A stretch of DNA of 64,000 nucleotides, from NCBI RefSeq assembly GCF_003086295.3, contig NC_092055.1, forward strand, positions 120,829,192-120,893,191, read 5' to 3'. Position numbers and translations under genes: made by a program. Positions 46,885-57,653 of this stretch are shown here, piece after piece (positions within the stretch are counted from its first letter, which is position 1; the number at the start of each line of letters is the position of its first letter). This stretch comes from Arachis hypogaea (Eukaryota; Streptophyta; Magnoliopsida; Fabales; Fabaceae). The notes below the pieces were generated by a model. That model saw only the letters and a program-made list of their open reading frames with translations. It was not told the origin of the DNA and made no database searches.

Positions 46885-47500
46885 TGTTTTCTAGTAATCC
46901 CCTTTTAGTTGAACCTCATCGGGTCTCTTTTTATGGATTTACTTTTTATTAACTTTGTCGCTTTTGATTGGCTTGGGCCGACTTCTTCATGTCGGTCCCT
47001 TCTTAGTTATTTCTAGTAATCCACTTTTGATAAGGGCTGATCAGGCCTCTTTCTGTGGATTACTTTTTATAACTTTGTCGCTTTGATCAGTCGGGTCTGA
47101 CTTCTTCATGTCGTCCTGTGCCAAGTTATTTTTAACCATCCATTTTTTCTCAGACCACGTCAGGCCTCTTTCTATGGATCACTTTTTTATAACTTTTTTG
47201 TCACTTTGGTCAATTGGTCCGACTTCTTCATGTCGGTCCATCTCAAGTTATTTCTAGTAATCCATTTTTTAGTCAGGGCTGGCCAGGCCTCAGCTTATGG
47301 ATTACTTTTTATAACTTTGTCGATTTTGTCGTGATCGGACGGTGAATTTGATCTTCACCTTGCCGACCTATAGCTTTGTCTTTGATCGAGCAGTGAATTT
47401 GGTTTTTACTTTTTGTCGATCTTTGTCGAAATTCGGACGATGAATTCGATTTTCATCGTGGTCGGGAGGTGAATTTGTTTTCACCTTGCCGACCTGTAGA
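46885..47500 (-). repeat. Tandem repeats in the region between pol and the antisense ORF
   Basis: About four units of roughly 110-130 bases (46885-47330), each with TTATTTCTAGTAATCCA-like wording, then AGGCCTC, TGGATTACTTTTTATAAC and GACTTCTTCATGTCGG. A second set of about three 55-base units follows (47335-47500: GGTGAATTTG...CACCTTGCCGACCT). Untranslated in either direction. Confidence 0.85.
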
Positions 47501-47690
47501 GAGTCTTTGTAGAAGAAATCTGAAAAGTTTTATTCAAATAGAAAGTGGACATTTTTTCTGAAATATATATATATATGTGGGATTTTACCCTCTTAAGTTA
47601 TGCAGTTTTGCAGATCTTAGCTTGGTGCCTCGTTAAAAAACCTTTTCAGGAAAAAGAGTGCACATTTGGCCTAAGATCCTTTATTACTTC
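47501..47690. other. Short untranslated stretch with a conserved-looking retroelement phrase
   Basis: Contains TTGGTGCCTCGTTAAAAAACC then TTTTCAGGAAAAAGAGTGCA (47621-47664), wording I have seen downstream of pol in several Tat-type elements; this is from memory. A short (TA)n lies near 47568. Confidence 0.45.
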
Positions 47691-48656
47691 CTAACTATAA
47701 TACCTTCTTAGGTTGCAGGCGTGCCATGACCTTGGTAGCTCTCGCCCCTCGAGTTCAGACACCCTGTAGTAGCCTTTTCCCAATACTTCTGTGACTCAGT
47801 AGGGTCATTTCAAGTTAGCCGCCAGTTTTCCCTCTCCAGGTCGACTTGTTTCGATATCGTTTCGGATTAGGATGAGGTCGTTGTTGGCAAAACTTCGCTG
47901 TACTACCTTTTGATTGTACCTTAAGGCCATTCGAAGTTTTAACGCATCCTTCCTGATCCGAGCTCTTTCCCGTATTTCTGGAAGTAAGTTGAGCTCTTCC
48001 TTTTGAAGTCAGGGGTTGGCCTCTTCACTGTAGAAGATCGTTCTGGGGGACCCTTCTTCGACTTCCAGTGGGATCATTGCCTCCATTCCGTAAGCTAGTC
48101 GGAAGGGTGATTCCCTCATCGTGGAGTGTGGAGTTGTCCGATATACCCATAGGACTTGTAGGAGCTCTTCAGCCTAGACTCCCTTTGCATCCTGTAATCT
48201 CCATTTTAGCCTGGCTAAAATGACTTTATTGGCGGCTTCTGCCTGTCCATTAGCCTGGGGGTGTTCTACGGAAGTGAATTAGTGTTTTATTTTCAAATCG
48301 GCCACCAATTTTCTAAAGCCTGTGTCTGTGAATTGAGTGCTATTGTCTATGGTAATGGAGTAAGGAACCCCAAACCTTGTGACCATGTTTCTATATAGGA
48401 ATTTTTGACTTCTTTGAGCAGTGACATTAATTAGGGGCTCTGCCTCAATCCATTTTGTGAAATAGTCTACCCCTACGATGAGGAACTTGACCTGTCCTGA
48501 TCCTTGAGGGAAGGGCCCAAGGAGGTCAAGTCCCCATTTTGCAAATGGCCAGGGTGAGGTTACGCTAATGAGTTTCTCTGGTGGGGCAATGTGGAAATTA
48601 GCATGTTTCTGACATGGTGGACATGTCTTTACGAACTCTGTTGCTTCCCTTTGCAA
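47691..48656 (-). pseudogene. Integrase region of the Tat element
   Basis: Begins in the zinc-binding module (FVKTCPPCQKHAN), then the core: D in KWGLDLLGPFPQG, D in SITIDNSTQF (usually SDNGTQF) and, after a stop at 48279-48281, E in the HPQANGQAEAANK stretch. Further stops interrupt the C-terminal part, which is still readable to about 47691 (GKGYYRV, LPRSWHACNLRRYY). Not functional. Confidence 0.85.
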
Positions 48657-48659
48657 AGT

Positions 48660-49300
48660 CGGCCAATAGAATCCGGCTCGGAGTACTTTTTTGGCAAGAG
48701 CTCGTGCTCCGAGATGGTTGCCACAGATGCCACTGTGTACTTCTTCTAAAACTTTCTTTGTGTTGGAAGTCTACACACATTTTAACAGTGGTATTGAAAT
48801 CTCTCTCTTGTATAGAGTATTGTTTATGATGGTGTAGTATTGTGCCTCCCGTTTTAACCACTTCGCCTCTTTCTTATCTGTAGGGAGTGTTTCTGTTTTG
48901 AGGTAGTTAATTATGGGATTCATCCATCCTTGATCCAGACCTGTTATGGCTAGGACCTTTTCTTCTTCCGAGATTGACGGGTTCTGCAGTATTTCCTGGA
49001 TGAGGCTTCTATTGTTGTCCCCTGATTTGGTGCTGGCTAGTTTTGAGAGTGCATCAGCTCGAGCATTCTGTTCCCGAGGTATGTAGCGGACCTCATATTT
49101 CCCGAGTTGTCCGAGTTGTTCCCTGGTTTTGTCCAAGTACTTTTTCATGGTGGGATCCTTGGCTTGGTAGCTCCCTACTATTTGTGAGGTGACTACTTGT
49201 GAGTCACTGAAGATGATAAGCTTTTGAGCTCTAACCTCCTTAGCCAGCTTCAAACCAGCTAGTAGTGCCTCATATTCAGTTTTGTGGCGTATAGTTGTAT
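48660..49300 (-). pseudogene. Archaeal-type RNase H and linker of the Tat element
   Basis: A second RNase H with E in KTEYEALLAGLKLAKEV, D in LIIFSDSQVVTSQIVG and D in NARADALSKLAS, the type that in Tat elements lies between RT/RNase H and integrase. The first acidic residue is lost with the deletion at about 49300. A linker (SLIQEILQNPSI, WMNPIINYLKTETLP) leads, after a frameshift near 48771, toward integrase. Confidence 0.82.
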
Positions 49301-50288
49301 TTTTTAGGAGAGGGATATAGTTGTTGTATTTTTTAGGCTTCTTGCCGTATTGATCTTCTTTTTTCTTGGACTCTTTATCCTTATCCCGGGAGGAGTAGGA
49401 GAATCCGAATTTTGAGGTCTCTCCTAGCCGAGAGTTTTCCTCCATGTTGATGTACTTCTCAGCTCGTTCCTACACTTCATTCAGAGATGTTGGATGTTTC
49501 TTTGATATGGAGTGACTAAAAAGTCCTTCTCGCAGGCCATTGATGAGACCCATAATGGCTGCTTCCGTTGGTAGGCTTTGTATGTCTAGGCATACTTTGT
49601 TGAACCTCTCCATGTAGCTACGAAGACTCTCCTAATCTCCCTGCTTGATTCCTAAGAGGCTTGGGGCGTGTTTGGCTTTGTCCTTCTGGATGGAAAATCG
49701 GGCAAGAAATTTCTTGGCCAGGTCGTCAAAATTTGTGATGGATCTGGGGGGCAAAGTGTCGAACCACTTGATTGCTGTCTTTGTTAGTGTTGTTGGGAAG
49801 GCTTTGCATCGAATAGCATCTGAGGCGTCGGTGAGATACATTCTGCTTCTAAAATTGCTGAGATGATAGCTTGGATCTGATGTGCCGTCGTACGGGTTCA
49901 TGTCGGGAACTTTGAAGTCTTTTGGGACTTTGGCTTTCATGATCTCTTTGGTGAATGGGTCTTGATCCTTGTGGGGGCTATCTTCATGACTGGATCGGGT
50001 AGTCTTGGTTTTGAGATCGGCTTCAAGTTTTAGGAGCTTGTCCTCTAATTCTCGGCGTCGCCTAGTTTTCCTTCGTAGGTCCCTCTCGGCTTCCCTTTGC
50101 TGCTCGGCCTCTTTTTCAAGCTGTTTGAGACGATCTTGTTGAGCTTGAAGCGCCTCCATGATTTTTGTGCTTGGTGAATTCTTGTCTTTGTTTGGCTGAG
50201 AAGTATCGTTTGGTGTGATGTCCGCGTTCTTATGTGGCGTTCTATTCTCTAAATCAGAATTGTGGTCATTGTCCAGGTTGTCTGCCAT
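49301..50288 (-). pseudogene. Gag region of the Tat element, fused to RNase H by deletion
   Basis: Starts MADNLDNDHNSDLENRT about 25 bases after the PBS. An early coiled coil (EALQAQQDRLKQLEKEAEQQ and on) precedes the capsid part (KVPDMNPYDGTSDPSYHL, AFPTTLTKTAIKWFDTLP). In-frame stops at 49632-49634 and near 49470. After EENSRLGETSKFGFSYS and a K-rich stretch, the frame passes directly into the archaeal-type RNase H at about 49300, so protease through first RNase H are gone in one deletion. Confidence 0.87.
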
Positions 50289-50312
50289 GATGATTGGATG
50301 ACTTCCAGGTCT

Positions 50313-50328
50313 CCCGGCAACGGCGCCA
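50313..50328 (-). promoter_or_regulatory. Primer-binding site, tRNA-Asp type
   Basis: TGGCGCCGTTGCCGGG on the minus strand, one base inside the LTR. It is complementary to the recalled 3' end of plant tRNA-Asp(GUC). Confidence 0.82.
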
Positions 50329-50329
50329 A

Positions 50330-50832
50330 TGTTCCGAGGGTTACCTGAAACTGAAGGTCGATCTCGGGCAAGATCTGCAGTGGGGGTCGGAGCTATCGTG
50401 TCCCACCTGTTGGTCTTGGTGGTGCTACGGATCCTTGATCACCGGAGGGTGGTGGTACCTGCAAGAGACTCCGATGCTTAAGTTAGTATGGGTTTTAAGC
50501 AGGTATTTTGTGTAGAATTAGAGTATGAGTTATACCTGGGTGCTCCAATGTATTTATAATGGTGTAGGTTGACCTTTCCGGATAAGATAAGTTAGTTATC
50601 TTATCTTATCTTCTGAGTGAAATCATCTTATCTTTAAGAGGAACCGCCCTTATCTTTCTAGGCTTTGGTTGCCTTTAGATTGGGCTATGTTCCTTTATTT
50701 GGGCCTGCTTGGACTCCTTGTAGCGTTCTGGCCGAACTCCTTGAGAGGAGGTTGGGTAATCTTGACCTGAAGAGATCGGTCAACTTGTCTTCAATTAGCT
50801 CGGGTCGGGTAACGCGACCCAGGGTATGAACA
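50330..50832 (-). repeat. 5' LTR of the Tat element
   Basis: 503 bases. In element sense it starts TGTTCATACCCTGGG and ends CCCTCGGAACA beside the PBS. Confidence 0.93.
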
Positions 50833-51111
50833 ATAACACTTATTGATGCTAAGCTTAAACAAAAAATTTAACTTTTATTTTTATGCATATGTTTATTTCG
50901 GTCAAACCTTGATGATTACCTTTGGGAGTTTAGGTGGTTTAATTAGATATTCATCAATAAATTTTCTAAGTTTATATGAATGTGCACATGATTTTTTCAA
51001 GCTATTCAATTTCTTTATAGACATATTAACATGAGTATAAGTTTAATTTTTGTTACATATATTTGGTTATAGTAATCATATAACTATAAATTTATCATCA
51101 TGCTGAGATAC
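50833..51111. other. Host DNA between two insertions
   Basis: Continuation of the sequence left of 42964. It ends GATAC (51107-51111), the left target duplication of the next element. Confidence 0.7.
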
Positions 51112-52658
51112 TGATGAGCGGATATTTTATACGCTTTTTGGCATCATTTTCATATAGTTTTTATTATGTTTTGTTTAAGTTTTATTATATTTTCATAGGT
51201 TTTAGTGAAAAATTCATATTTTTGGATTCTACTTTGAGTTGTTATATTTTATGATAATTTCAGGTATTTTTGGGCTGAAATTGAGGAGTTTTGGCAAAGT
51301 TTGATTCACAGATAGAGAAAGGACTGCAGATGCTGTCAGATTCTGACCTTCATGCACTCAAAGGAATATTTCTGGAGCTACAGAAGTCCGAATGGCGCGC
51401 TCTCAATGGGTATGGAAAGCTAACATCCAGGACTTTCCAGAAATATATAATAGTCTATACTTTTCTTTAAAAATGAAGCCCCAAAACTGGCGTTCACCGC
51501 CAGCCACCAACCCCATTCCTGGCATCCAACGCCCAAAAGGGAGCAGCTGGCGTCCAACGCCCAAAAGGGAGCATCTGGCGTACAACGCCCATTCTGGAGT
51601 CCCAAGCTGGTGTCCAATGCCCAGATCGAGTACCAACTCGTGGCTTCAGTCAAGCTCAGCCCAAACACTCACCAAGTGGGTCCGAAAAGTGGATTTTCGC
51701 ACTACAAGACTAGTTTATCTTATTTCTGTAATTCTTAGCTATCAGATTAGTATATATAGAACAAGGATCACCCTTGTTAAGAGGACCATATGCCATTTTT
51801 TTGAATACATTACTATTTTCTGTAAAGTATGAGTCACTAACCTCCTAGGTTAAGGTTAGGAGCTCTGCTGATTCTTATGGATTAATAATATCAGTATTCT
51901 ATTTCAATCTATGCTTGATTCCATTCTAAGATGTATCTTCGTTCTTCATCCTAATGAATTGGGAATGTAACTTGACCGTCATCCCTATTCACATGGGTTC
52001 TTGCGAGTCCTTGACGAGATAGTACTAAACCACAAGCTTGATTATACATCTCTTAGACGGCTAATCCACGACTTCGTTGGGTACTTGGAGACATCAGTGC
52101 AGCCAAGGTACGGGGCGATTAGGGCCTCTATGGTATACGCTAGAACCAAGATACATCATTCTCTGATCTGGAAGATTCGACCTTGTCTGTGGCGCTTTGA
52201 GTATGATCACCAAGGGAATGGACTGTAGGAGCTTTACCCCGTTCATATTGGATGACCGCTGACCCAGCGTTTGATCTGAAGCAGAGGAGATTAATGACCG
52301 CTGACCTGGCGTTAATCATTTACAGCCTGCCATGGAATGAATCAATCAGAAGTTGGAGTAGATGGTGAGAAAAGTTGATCTAGAAGGAAGAAGCATCTCC
52401 GAAGCCTCAACCATTCTCTCATCACTGATTTCACACCTATCTAGTAATGTTTTATTTATTTATTCTGTTTTATGCATTTTTTTGTGACAACTATCATCTT
52501 TTCGAATCACCTGACTAAGATCTACAAGATAGCCATTGCTTGTTCAAACCAAAAATCTCCGTGAGATCGACCCTCACTCACCTGAGGTATTACTTGGACG
52601 ACCCGGTGCACTTGTCGGTCTATCTGTGCGAATATTGCGGAGTCAATTTCGTGCACCA
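51112..52658 (+). repeat. 5' LTR of the non-autonomous element
   Basis: Starts TGATGAGCGGATATTTTATA, ends GTGCACCA. It is 55 bases longer than the 3' LTR, chiefly because of extra palindrome units near 51540-51590. Confidence 0.92.
51484..51622. repeat. Palindrome cluster in the 5' LTR
   Basis: Five units: CTGGCGTTCACCGCCAG, CTGGCATCCAACGCCCA, CTGGCGTCCAACGCCCA, CTGGCGTACAACGCCCA and CTGGTGTCCAATGCCCAG. Two near-identical units are spaced by AAAAGGGAGCA. Unit number differs from the 3' LTR. Confidence 0.85.
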
Positions 52659-53158
52659 AGTTTTTGGCGCCGTTGCCGGGGATGGTTTGATTTTGACAAA
52701 CTACCGGATTATCTTGTTGCTTAGATTAGGTACTTTTTATTATTTTGTTTTGTGTCTTTTGTTTTCTTTTCAAAAAAGTTTCAAAACTTTTTCTTTTCTT
52801 TATTAATCTTTGCCTTTTGTTTGCGTCTTTTGTTCTTGTTCTTGCTAAAAGTTTCAAACTTCTTGTTTTCTTTTTCAAAAAATTTTCAAAATTTGTTACT
52901 TTTGTGTAAATCTAGTGTCAATTTTTAAGTTTGGTATCCTTTGTGTGTTCTTTATTTTCTTTAAACTTTCAAATTGTTCTTGAGTGTTCTTCTTGGTATT
53001 CAAGTTGTTCTTGTTCCTTTTCTGGTTTTGATCTTAAAATTTTTATGTTTGGTGTATTTTAGTTGTTTGTCTTTAAAATTTTGAAAAAGTTAGTGTCTTT
53101 AATCTAAAAATTTTAAATTTTGTGTCTTTTAGTTGTTTTTCTCTTTCTTCATTAATTC

Positions 53159-53228
<70 letters not shown>

Positions 53229-54111
53229 TTTCTATCTTTATTCAAAAATTTTGAAAATCTTGTTCCTTTTCTTATCTTAATTTTAAAAATTTTAAAGTTT
53301 GGTGTTTTCTTGTCAGTAAAGTCAAATTTCAAATATTATCTTTTTAATTTTTTTTCTTTTAATTTGATTCTTTACTGTCTTATCTTTCTTTTAAATTTTA
53401 AAATTCAAAACTTTTCCAAATCTCTATCTTATCTTTTTATCTCTCTTTAAATTTCAAAAAATCCTATCTTATCTTATTTCAAATTCAAATTTTAAAACTC
53501 AATTTCAAAATTTAAAATTTAAAAATTCAAATTTCAAATTTCAAAATTAAATCTCTTTCAAAAATCAAATTTCAAATCTTTTTAAATCTTACTATCTTTT
53601 CAAATCTTTTTCAAATCTTCACCATATCTTATCTTTTCAACTTATCTTATCTTGTTTCAATTTCAAAATTTTTAAAATCAAATCTTTTTCAAATCTCCTA
53701 TCTTATCGTATTTTCAAATCTTTCTTAATTAGTTACTTGTTTTCTCTTCTCTCTTTTTCAAAACTTCCTAACTAATTTCTCTCTCTTCTATTTTCGAAAA
53801 TTTCTCACCTCTTTCTGTCTCTTCTTTTTCGAAAATCATCTTTCAATTTTCAATTCTTTTTAGTTAATTAGCTTTTAATTTCTTTTTTGTTTTTCGAATT
53901 CAATAAATAAATAAAATAAAAATAAAAATATTTTAGTTCTAGTTTCCCTTTTTACTTCTTAATAGTCAAATTCTTCTACCCCTAATATTTGAATTCTTCC
54001 TCTCATTCCTCTACCCTCATTCTTCTTTCTTCTTCACATCTCACAGGAAGTTCTCTATTCTTTGACATAGAAACCTCCATTCTCTTTTCTTTCTTGTTTT
54101 CTTTTTTTTTT
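52659..54111 (+). other. Untranslated leader with PBS and microsatellite
   Basis: T-rich low-complexity sequence. It includes the PBS TGGCGCCGTTGCCGGGG (52665-52681), a full 17-base match to the recalled tRNA-Asp 3' end; a (TA)n run at 53161-53226; and many TTTCAAATC-like words (53440-53720). The repeated GTTTGGTGT wording mirrors the CACCAAAC words in the leader of the element at 1-7972. Confidence 0.8.
53161..53226. repeat. (TA)n microsatellite in the leader
   Basis: About 33 uninterrupted TA units, at the position equivalent to 5524-5572. Confidence 0.97.
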
Positions 54112-55950
54112 ATGAGCAGGAATAGAGATAAAGAACCTCTCTTTGGTCCTGATCCTGAACCTGAGAGGACTCTAAGGAAGCGTTTACAACAAGTTAAAGC
54201 ACAACACTCCGGAAGAGACCTCACAGAACTTTTTGAACAAAAAACTGAAAATACAAACATGGCAGCCGATCAGAATAATAGAGGAGATGCAAGGAAGGTT
54301 CTTGGTGACTTTACTGCACTAACTTCTGACTTCTATAGAAGAAGTATCTCCATAACTGCCATTAGAGCAAATAACTTTGAGCTTAAGCCTCAGTTAGTCT
54401 CTCTAATGCAACAAAATTGTAAATTCCATGGACTTTCACTGAAAGATCCACATCAATTTCTATCTGAATTCTTACAAATCTGTGATACTGTTAAGACCAA
54501 TGGAGTGGATCCTGAGGTCTACAGGCTTATGCTTTTCCCTTTTGCTGTTAGAGATAGAGCTAGGATATGGTTAGATTCTCAACCTAAGAAAAGCCTAGAC
54601 TCTTGGAAAAAGTTGGTCAATACTTTCTTGGCCAAGTTCTTTCCACCTCAAAAAATGAGCAAGCTCAGGGTGGAAGTTCAAATCTTCAAACAAAAAGATG
54701 GTGAATCCCTCTATGAAGCTTGGGAAGGATACAAGCAACTGATCAGGAGATGTTCTCCTGACATGCTCTCAGAATGGACTATCTTAGGTATTTTCTATGA
54801 TGGTCTATCTGAGATGTCCAAGATGTCATTGGACCATTCTGTTGGTGGATCACTCCACTTGAAGAAAATGCCCGAAGAGGCACAGGAACTCATTGAAATG
54901 GTTGCAAACAACCAATTCATGTACACTTCTGAGAAAAACCCTATGAACAATGGGGTAGCTCAGAAGAAATGAGTCCTAGAGGTTGACACTCTGAATGCCA
55001 TATTGGCTCAGAATAAGATCTTGACCCAACAGGTCAATATGATCTCTCAGCATTTGACTGAAATGCAAGCTGCAACTAGCAGCACTCAAGACACCTCCTA
55101 TGATGGAGTTGCCTATGATCTAGATCAACCCATGATGAAGAGGTGAATTACATGGGAGAACCCCTATGGAAACACCTACAACCCTTCATGGAGGAATCAT
55201 CCTAACCTTTCATGGAGAGATCAACAGAAGTCTCAGCAAGGCTTCAATAATAATCAAGGTGGAAGAAACCAGAATAGGTTTAATAATAAACCATTCCCTT
55301 CTTCTCATTAAAACATAGAGATTTCTATGCAGAGCCTTTCTAACTTAGTAACCATAGTCTCTAAACTCTCTAAGATCACTCACAGTTTCCTAATAGAAAC
55401 TAGGTCCTCCATCAGAAATCTAGAGGTACAAGTTAGTCAGCTGAGCAAGAGAATCCCTGAGACCCCTCCTAACACTCTCCCAAGTAACACTGAAGTAAAC
55501 CCAAGAGAAGAGTGCAAGGCCATCACTGTGGAAGCTAAGGCCGAATCTGAAGGGGAAGCTCTGGCATTGAACGCTAGTAAGGAAGTCCTTACCGGGCATT
55601 CAATGCCCAAAGAAGCACCATCACTGGCGTTGAACGCCAGTAAGGAAGGCCTTACTGGGAGTTCAATGCCCAAAGTGGCACAAAAGCTAGCATTGAACGC
55701 TAGTAATAGGGCAGCTGGGTGCTCAACACCCACGCAAGACTTCACTATTGAAGAACTGAAGGTAACTAAGGCTCATGAGGAGACAATAGAAGTTTCATTG
55801 AATGCCTTGTTGTAAATTATGGATTATGAGGATCACTCCTCCTCTGATGAGGAAGAAGAAACTAGGAAAGAGCAAGTTGCTCGGTACCTAGGAGTCCTCA
55901 TGAAGCTAAATGCCAAGTTATTTAGAACAGAGACATTAGAGGAAGAAACC
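54112..55950 (+). pseudogene. Gag region of the non-autonomous element
   Basis: Start chosen at MSRNRDKEPLFGPDPEPERT; an earlier in-frame Met at 53989 lies in low-complexity leader. Capsid part: PQLVSLMQQNC, PHQFLSEFLQICD, VRDRARIWLDSQP, LAKFFPPQKM, YDGLSEMSKMSLDHSVGG. In-frame stops at 54970-54972, near 55144 and near 55311. Between the latter two is an N/Q/R-rich stretch (NPYGNTYNPSWRNHPN). The C-terminal part after MQSLSNLVTIVSK contains palindrome units translated as LALNASKE repeats, then an acidic tail (DEDHSSSDEEEE-like). Frame lost near 55950 just before protease. Homologous to gag at 4065-5348. Confidence 0.88.
55560..55735. repeat. Palindrome cluster inside gag coding sequence
   Basis: Alternating units CTGGCATTGAACGCTAG, GGGCATTCAATGCCCA, CTGGCGTTGAACGCCAG, GGGAGTTCAATGCCCA, CTAGCATTGAACGCTAG and GGGTGCTCAACACCCA. 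Spacing is close to a multiple of three, giving LALNAS repeats. CTAGC...GCTAG shows paired changes on both arms. Confidence 0.88.
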
Positions 55951-55954
55951 CCCA

Positions 55955-56452
55955 GTGCTCACCAAGGAACTCAATGCCTTGGTTCAACAGAAACTACCCC
56001 AGAAGCTGTCGGATCTTGGACACTTCCTAATTCCTTGCACCATGGACACCATTACCTTTGAGAAGGTTCTATGTGACCTAGGATCAAGCATAAACCTCAT
56101 GTCACTCTCTGTAATGGAGAGGCTGGGAATATTTGAGGTGCAAGCTGCAAGAATCTCACTACAGATGGCAGACAAGTCAATGAAAAAGGCATATGGTCTG
56201 GTAGAGGATGTCTTAGTAAAGGTTGAGAACCTTTACATCCGTGCAAATTTCATAATCTTAGATACTGGGAAAGACAAGGATGAATACATCATCCTTGGTA
56301 GACCTTTTCTAGCTACTGCCAATGCCATCATTGATGTAGCAAAGGGAGAGCTGATTCTACAGTTATGGGAGGACCACATCTTGTTCAAGATGCCTAACCC
56401 TAACTCTCCCTTTGACAAAAGAGAGATGGTTGTGCAACACCTAGTATTCTAA
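55955..56452 (+). pseudogene. Aspartic protease region of the non-autonomous element
   Basis: Pepsin-like retroelement protease with active-site DLGSSINL, FLIPCTMD before it and the late ILGRPFLATANAIID. It lies in a different frame from gag, so a frameshift separates them near 55950. After QLWEDHILFKM the frame closes at 56450-56452 where RT would be expected in an autonomous relative (compare 2281-3885). Confidence 0.87.
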
Positions 56453-56464
56453 CCCTCTCTTTCA

Positions 56465-56758
56465 GTGCAAGGCTATACAGAACTCCCAGACACTAATTCT
56501 AAGTTTGGTGTTGGGCAGCCATCATCAAGCACTGAGAATAAAGGTACTAAGAAGAAATTACCTAAAGGCTGGAGGGACAAAAAGATCCCCACTGAAGGCC
56601 TCTCACCTGGCATAAGAGTTGTCTTCACTGACAACCCAGTCGATCCACACACAGTGAACAAGATCCTGTCTCTAGAGCATGTGGAGCTCATCCATGAGAG
56701 CACAGGCAAGAAGTTCACTGTAAGGGACGAAATTCTGAGCCCCTATCCATCTTCGTAA
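56465..56758 (+). pseudogene. Integrase C-terminal-tail-like remnant joined after protease
   Basis: Short frame reading KKLPKGWRDKKIPTEGLSPG, then RVVFTDNP and VNKILSLEHVELIHESTGKK ending FTVRDEILSPY. The spacing W..K..PG..V...VEL....G..F.V...L..Y is like the small C-terminal module of Athila integrases (compare KPGQKVLLFN and SPYGYVELQD in the element at the left). It is followed by the GTTGGGAGGCAAC phrase that in the autonomous relative follows pol. I read it as the scar of a deletion removing RT, RNase H and the integrase core. A de novo short protein is the alternative. Confidence 0.6.
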
Positions 56759-56965
56759 GCAGCTAACCGTCAAGCTAGTGACGTTAAATAAGCGCTTGTT
56801 GGGAGGCAACTCATCAATAATTAAAGTTTTCTTGTTTTCCTTTAAGTTTATTTAAGTTATATCAGTATTTCATATTTGTTTCTTTAAGTTTGTGATCATG
56901 TGCAGTAGTTAGAACAGAAACAAAGACAGTCAGAACTGATAACAGAACACCCTAGAGTAGGTACC

Positions 56966-57215
56966 TTGCTGGCGTTGAACAACAGACAAGGAGGCTAGAG
57001 TGGGCATTCAACGCCACACAAAGTATCCCTAATGGGCATTCAATGCCCAAGAAGAGCAGCAATGCTGGCGATGAACTCCAGCCAGGAGGCAGAGACCTGG
57101 CGTTGAACGCCAGGAAGGAGGTCTCCTATGGGCGTTCAACACCCTATGAGGAGCATAAAGCTGGCGTTGAACGCCAGACAGGAGAAGGAGCTGGGCGTTC
57201 AACGCCCACAAGGGG
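56966..57215. repeat. Palindrome cluster in untranslated DNA between the ORFs
   Basis: About eight units in 250 bases, including CTGGCGTTGAACAACAG, GGGCATTCAACGCCAC, CTGGCGATGAACTCCAG, CTGGCGTTGAACGCCAG (twice), GGGCGTTCAACACCC and GGGCGTTCAACGCCCA. Units alternate between CTGGCGTTG and GGGCGTTCA forms. Confidence 0.88.
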
Positions 57216-57653
57216 CAGGAAATTCAAATTCTCTAGCCTCCCATGACTAGTTGGTCCCACAGAATTTCCACCTACCCCACCTTCTTCTCTCTCTCACTTT
57301 CACTCTTCCCCATAAACCCTCAACCAATCACATCCATATCTCTTCCCAAAACCATCATAACTTCTACCAACCTCCACTCACTTCAAATTCAAAAATTCAC
57401 ACCCAATTCCCCCCCCCTCACATTCGTACCCTATCCCATCCTACCCTTATAAATACCCCTTCTTCCTACCATTTCAACACACAATTCATACACTAAAGCC
57501 CCCACTTGGCCGAAACACTATATCCCTCCATCTCCCCTATTCTCTTCTTCTTCTACTCTTTTCTTCCCTTGTGTTCATATTTTGCTCGAGGACGAGCAAA
57601 GCTTTTAAGTTCGATGTTAGAAAAGCCTTGCTTTTTGCTTTCCTTTCACACTT

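Larger units (their letters stand above)
42964..50832 (-). mobile_element. Tat-lineage Ty3/gypsy element with antisense ORF, internally deleted
   Basis: 7.87 kb with LTRs of about 502 bases (TGTTCCGAGGG...GGTATGAACA in plus-strand reading) and a perfect 5-base target duplication ATAAC (42959-42963 and 50833-50837). Coding strand for gag-pol is minus: tRNA-Asp-type PBS at 50313-50328, gag, an archaeal-type RNase H, then integrase. Protease, RT and the first RNase H are missing. Between pol and the 3' LTR lie tandem repeats and, on the opposite strand, a long additional ORF. An extra RNase H before integrase and an antisense extra ORF are known features of Tat-lineage elements. The element is non-autonomous. 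Confidence 0.9.
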
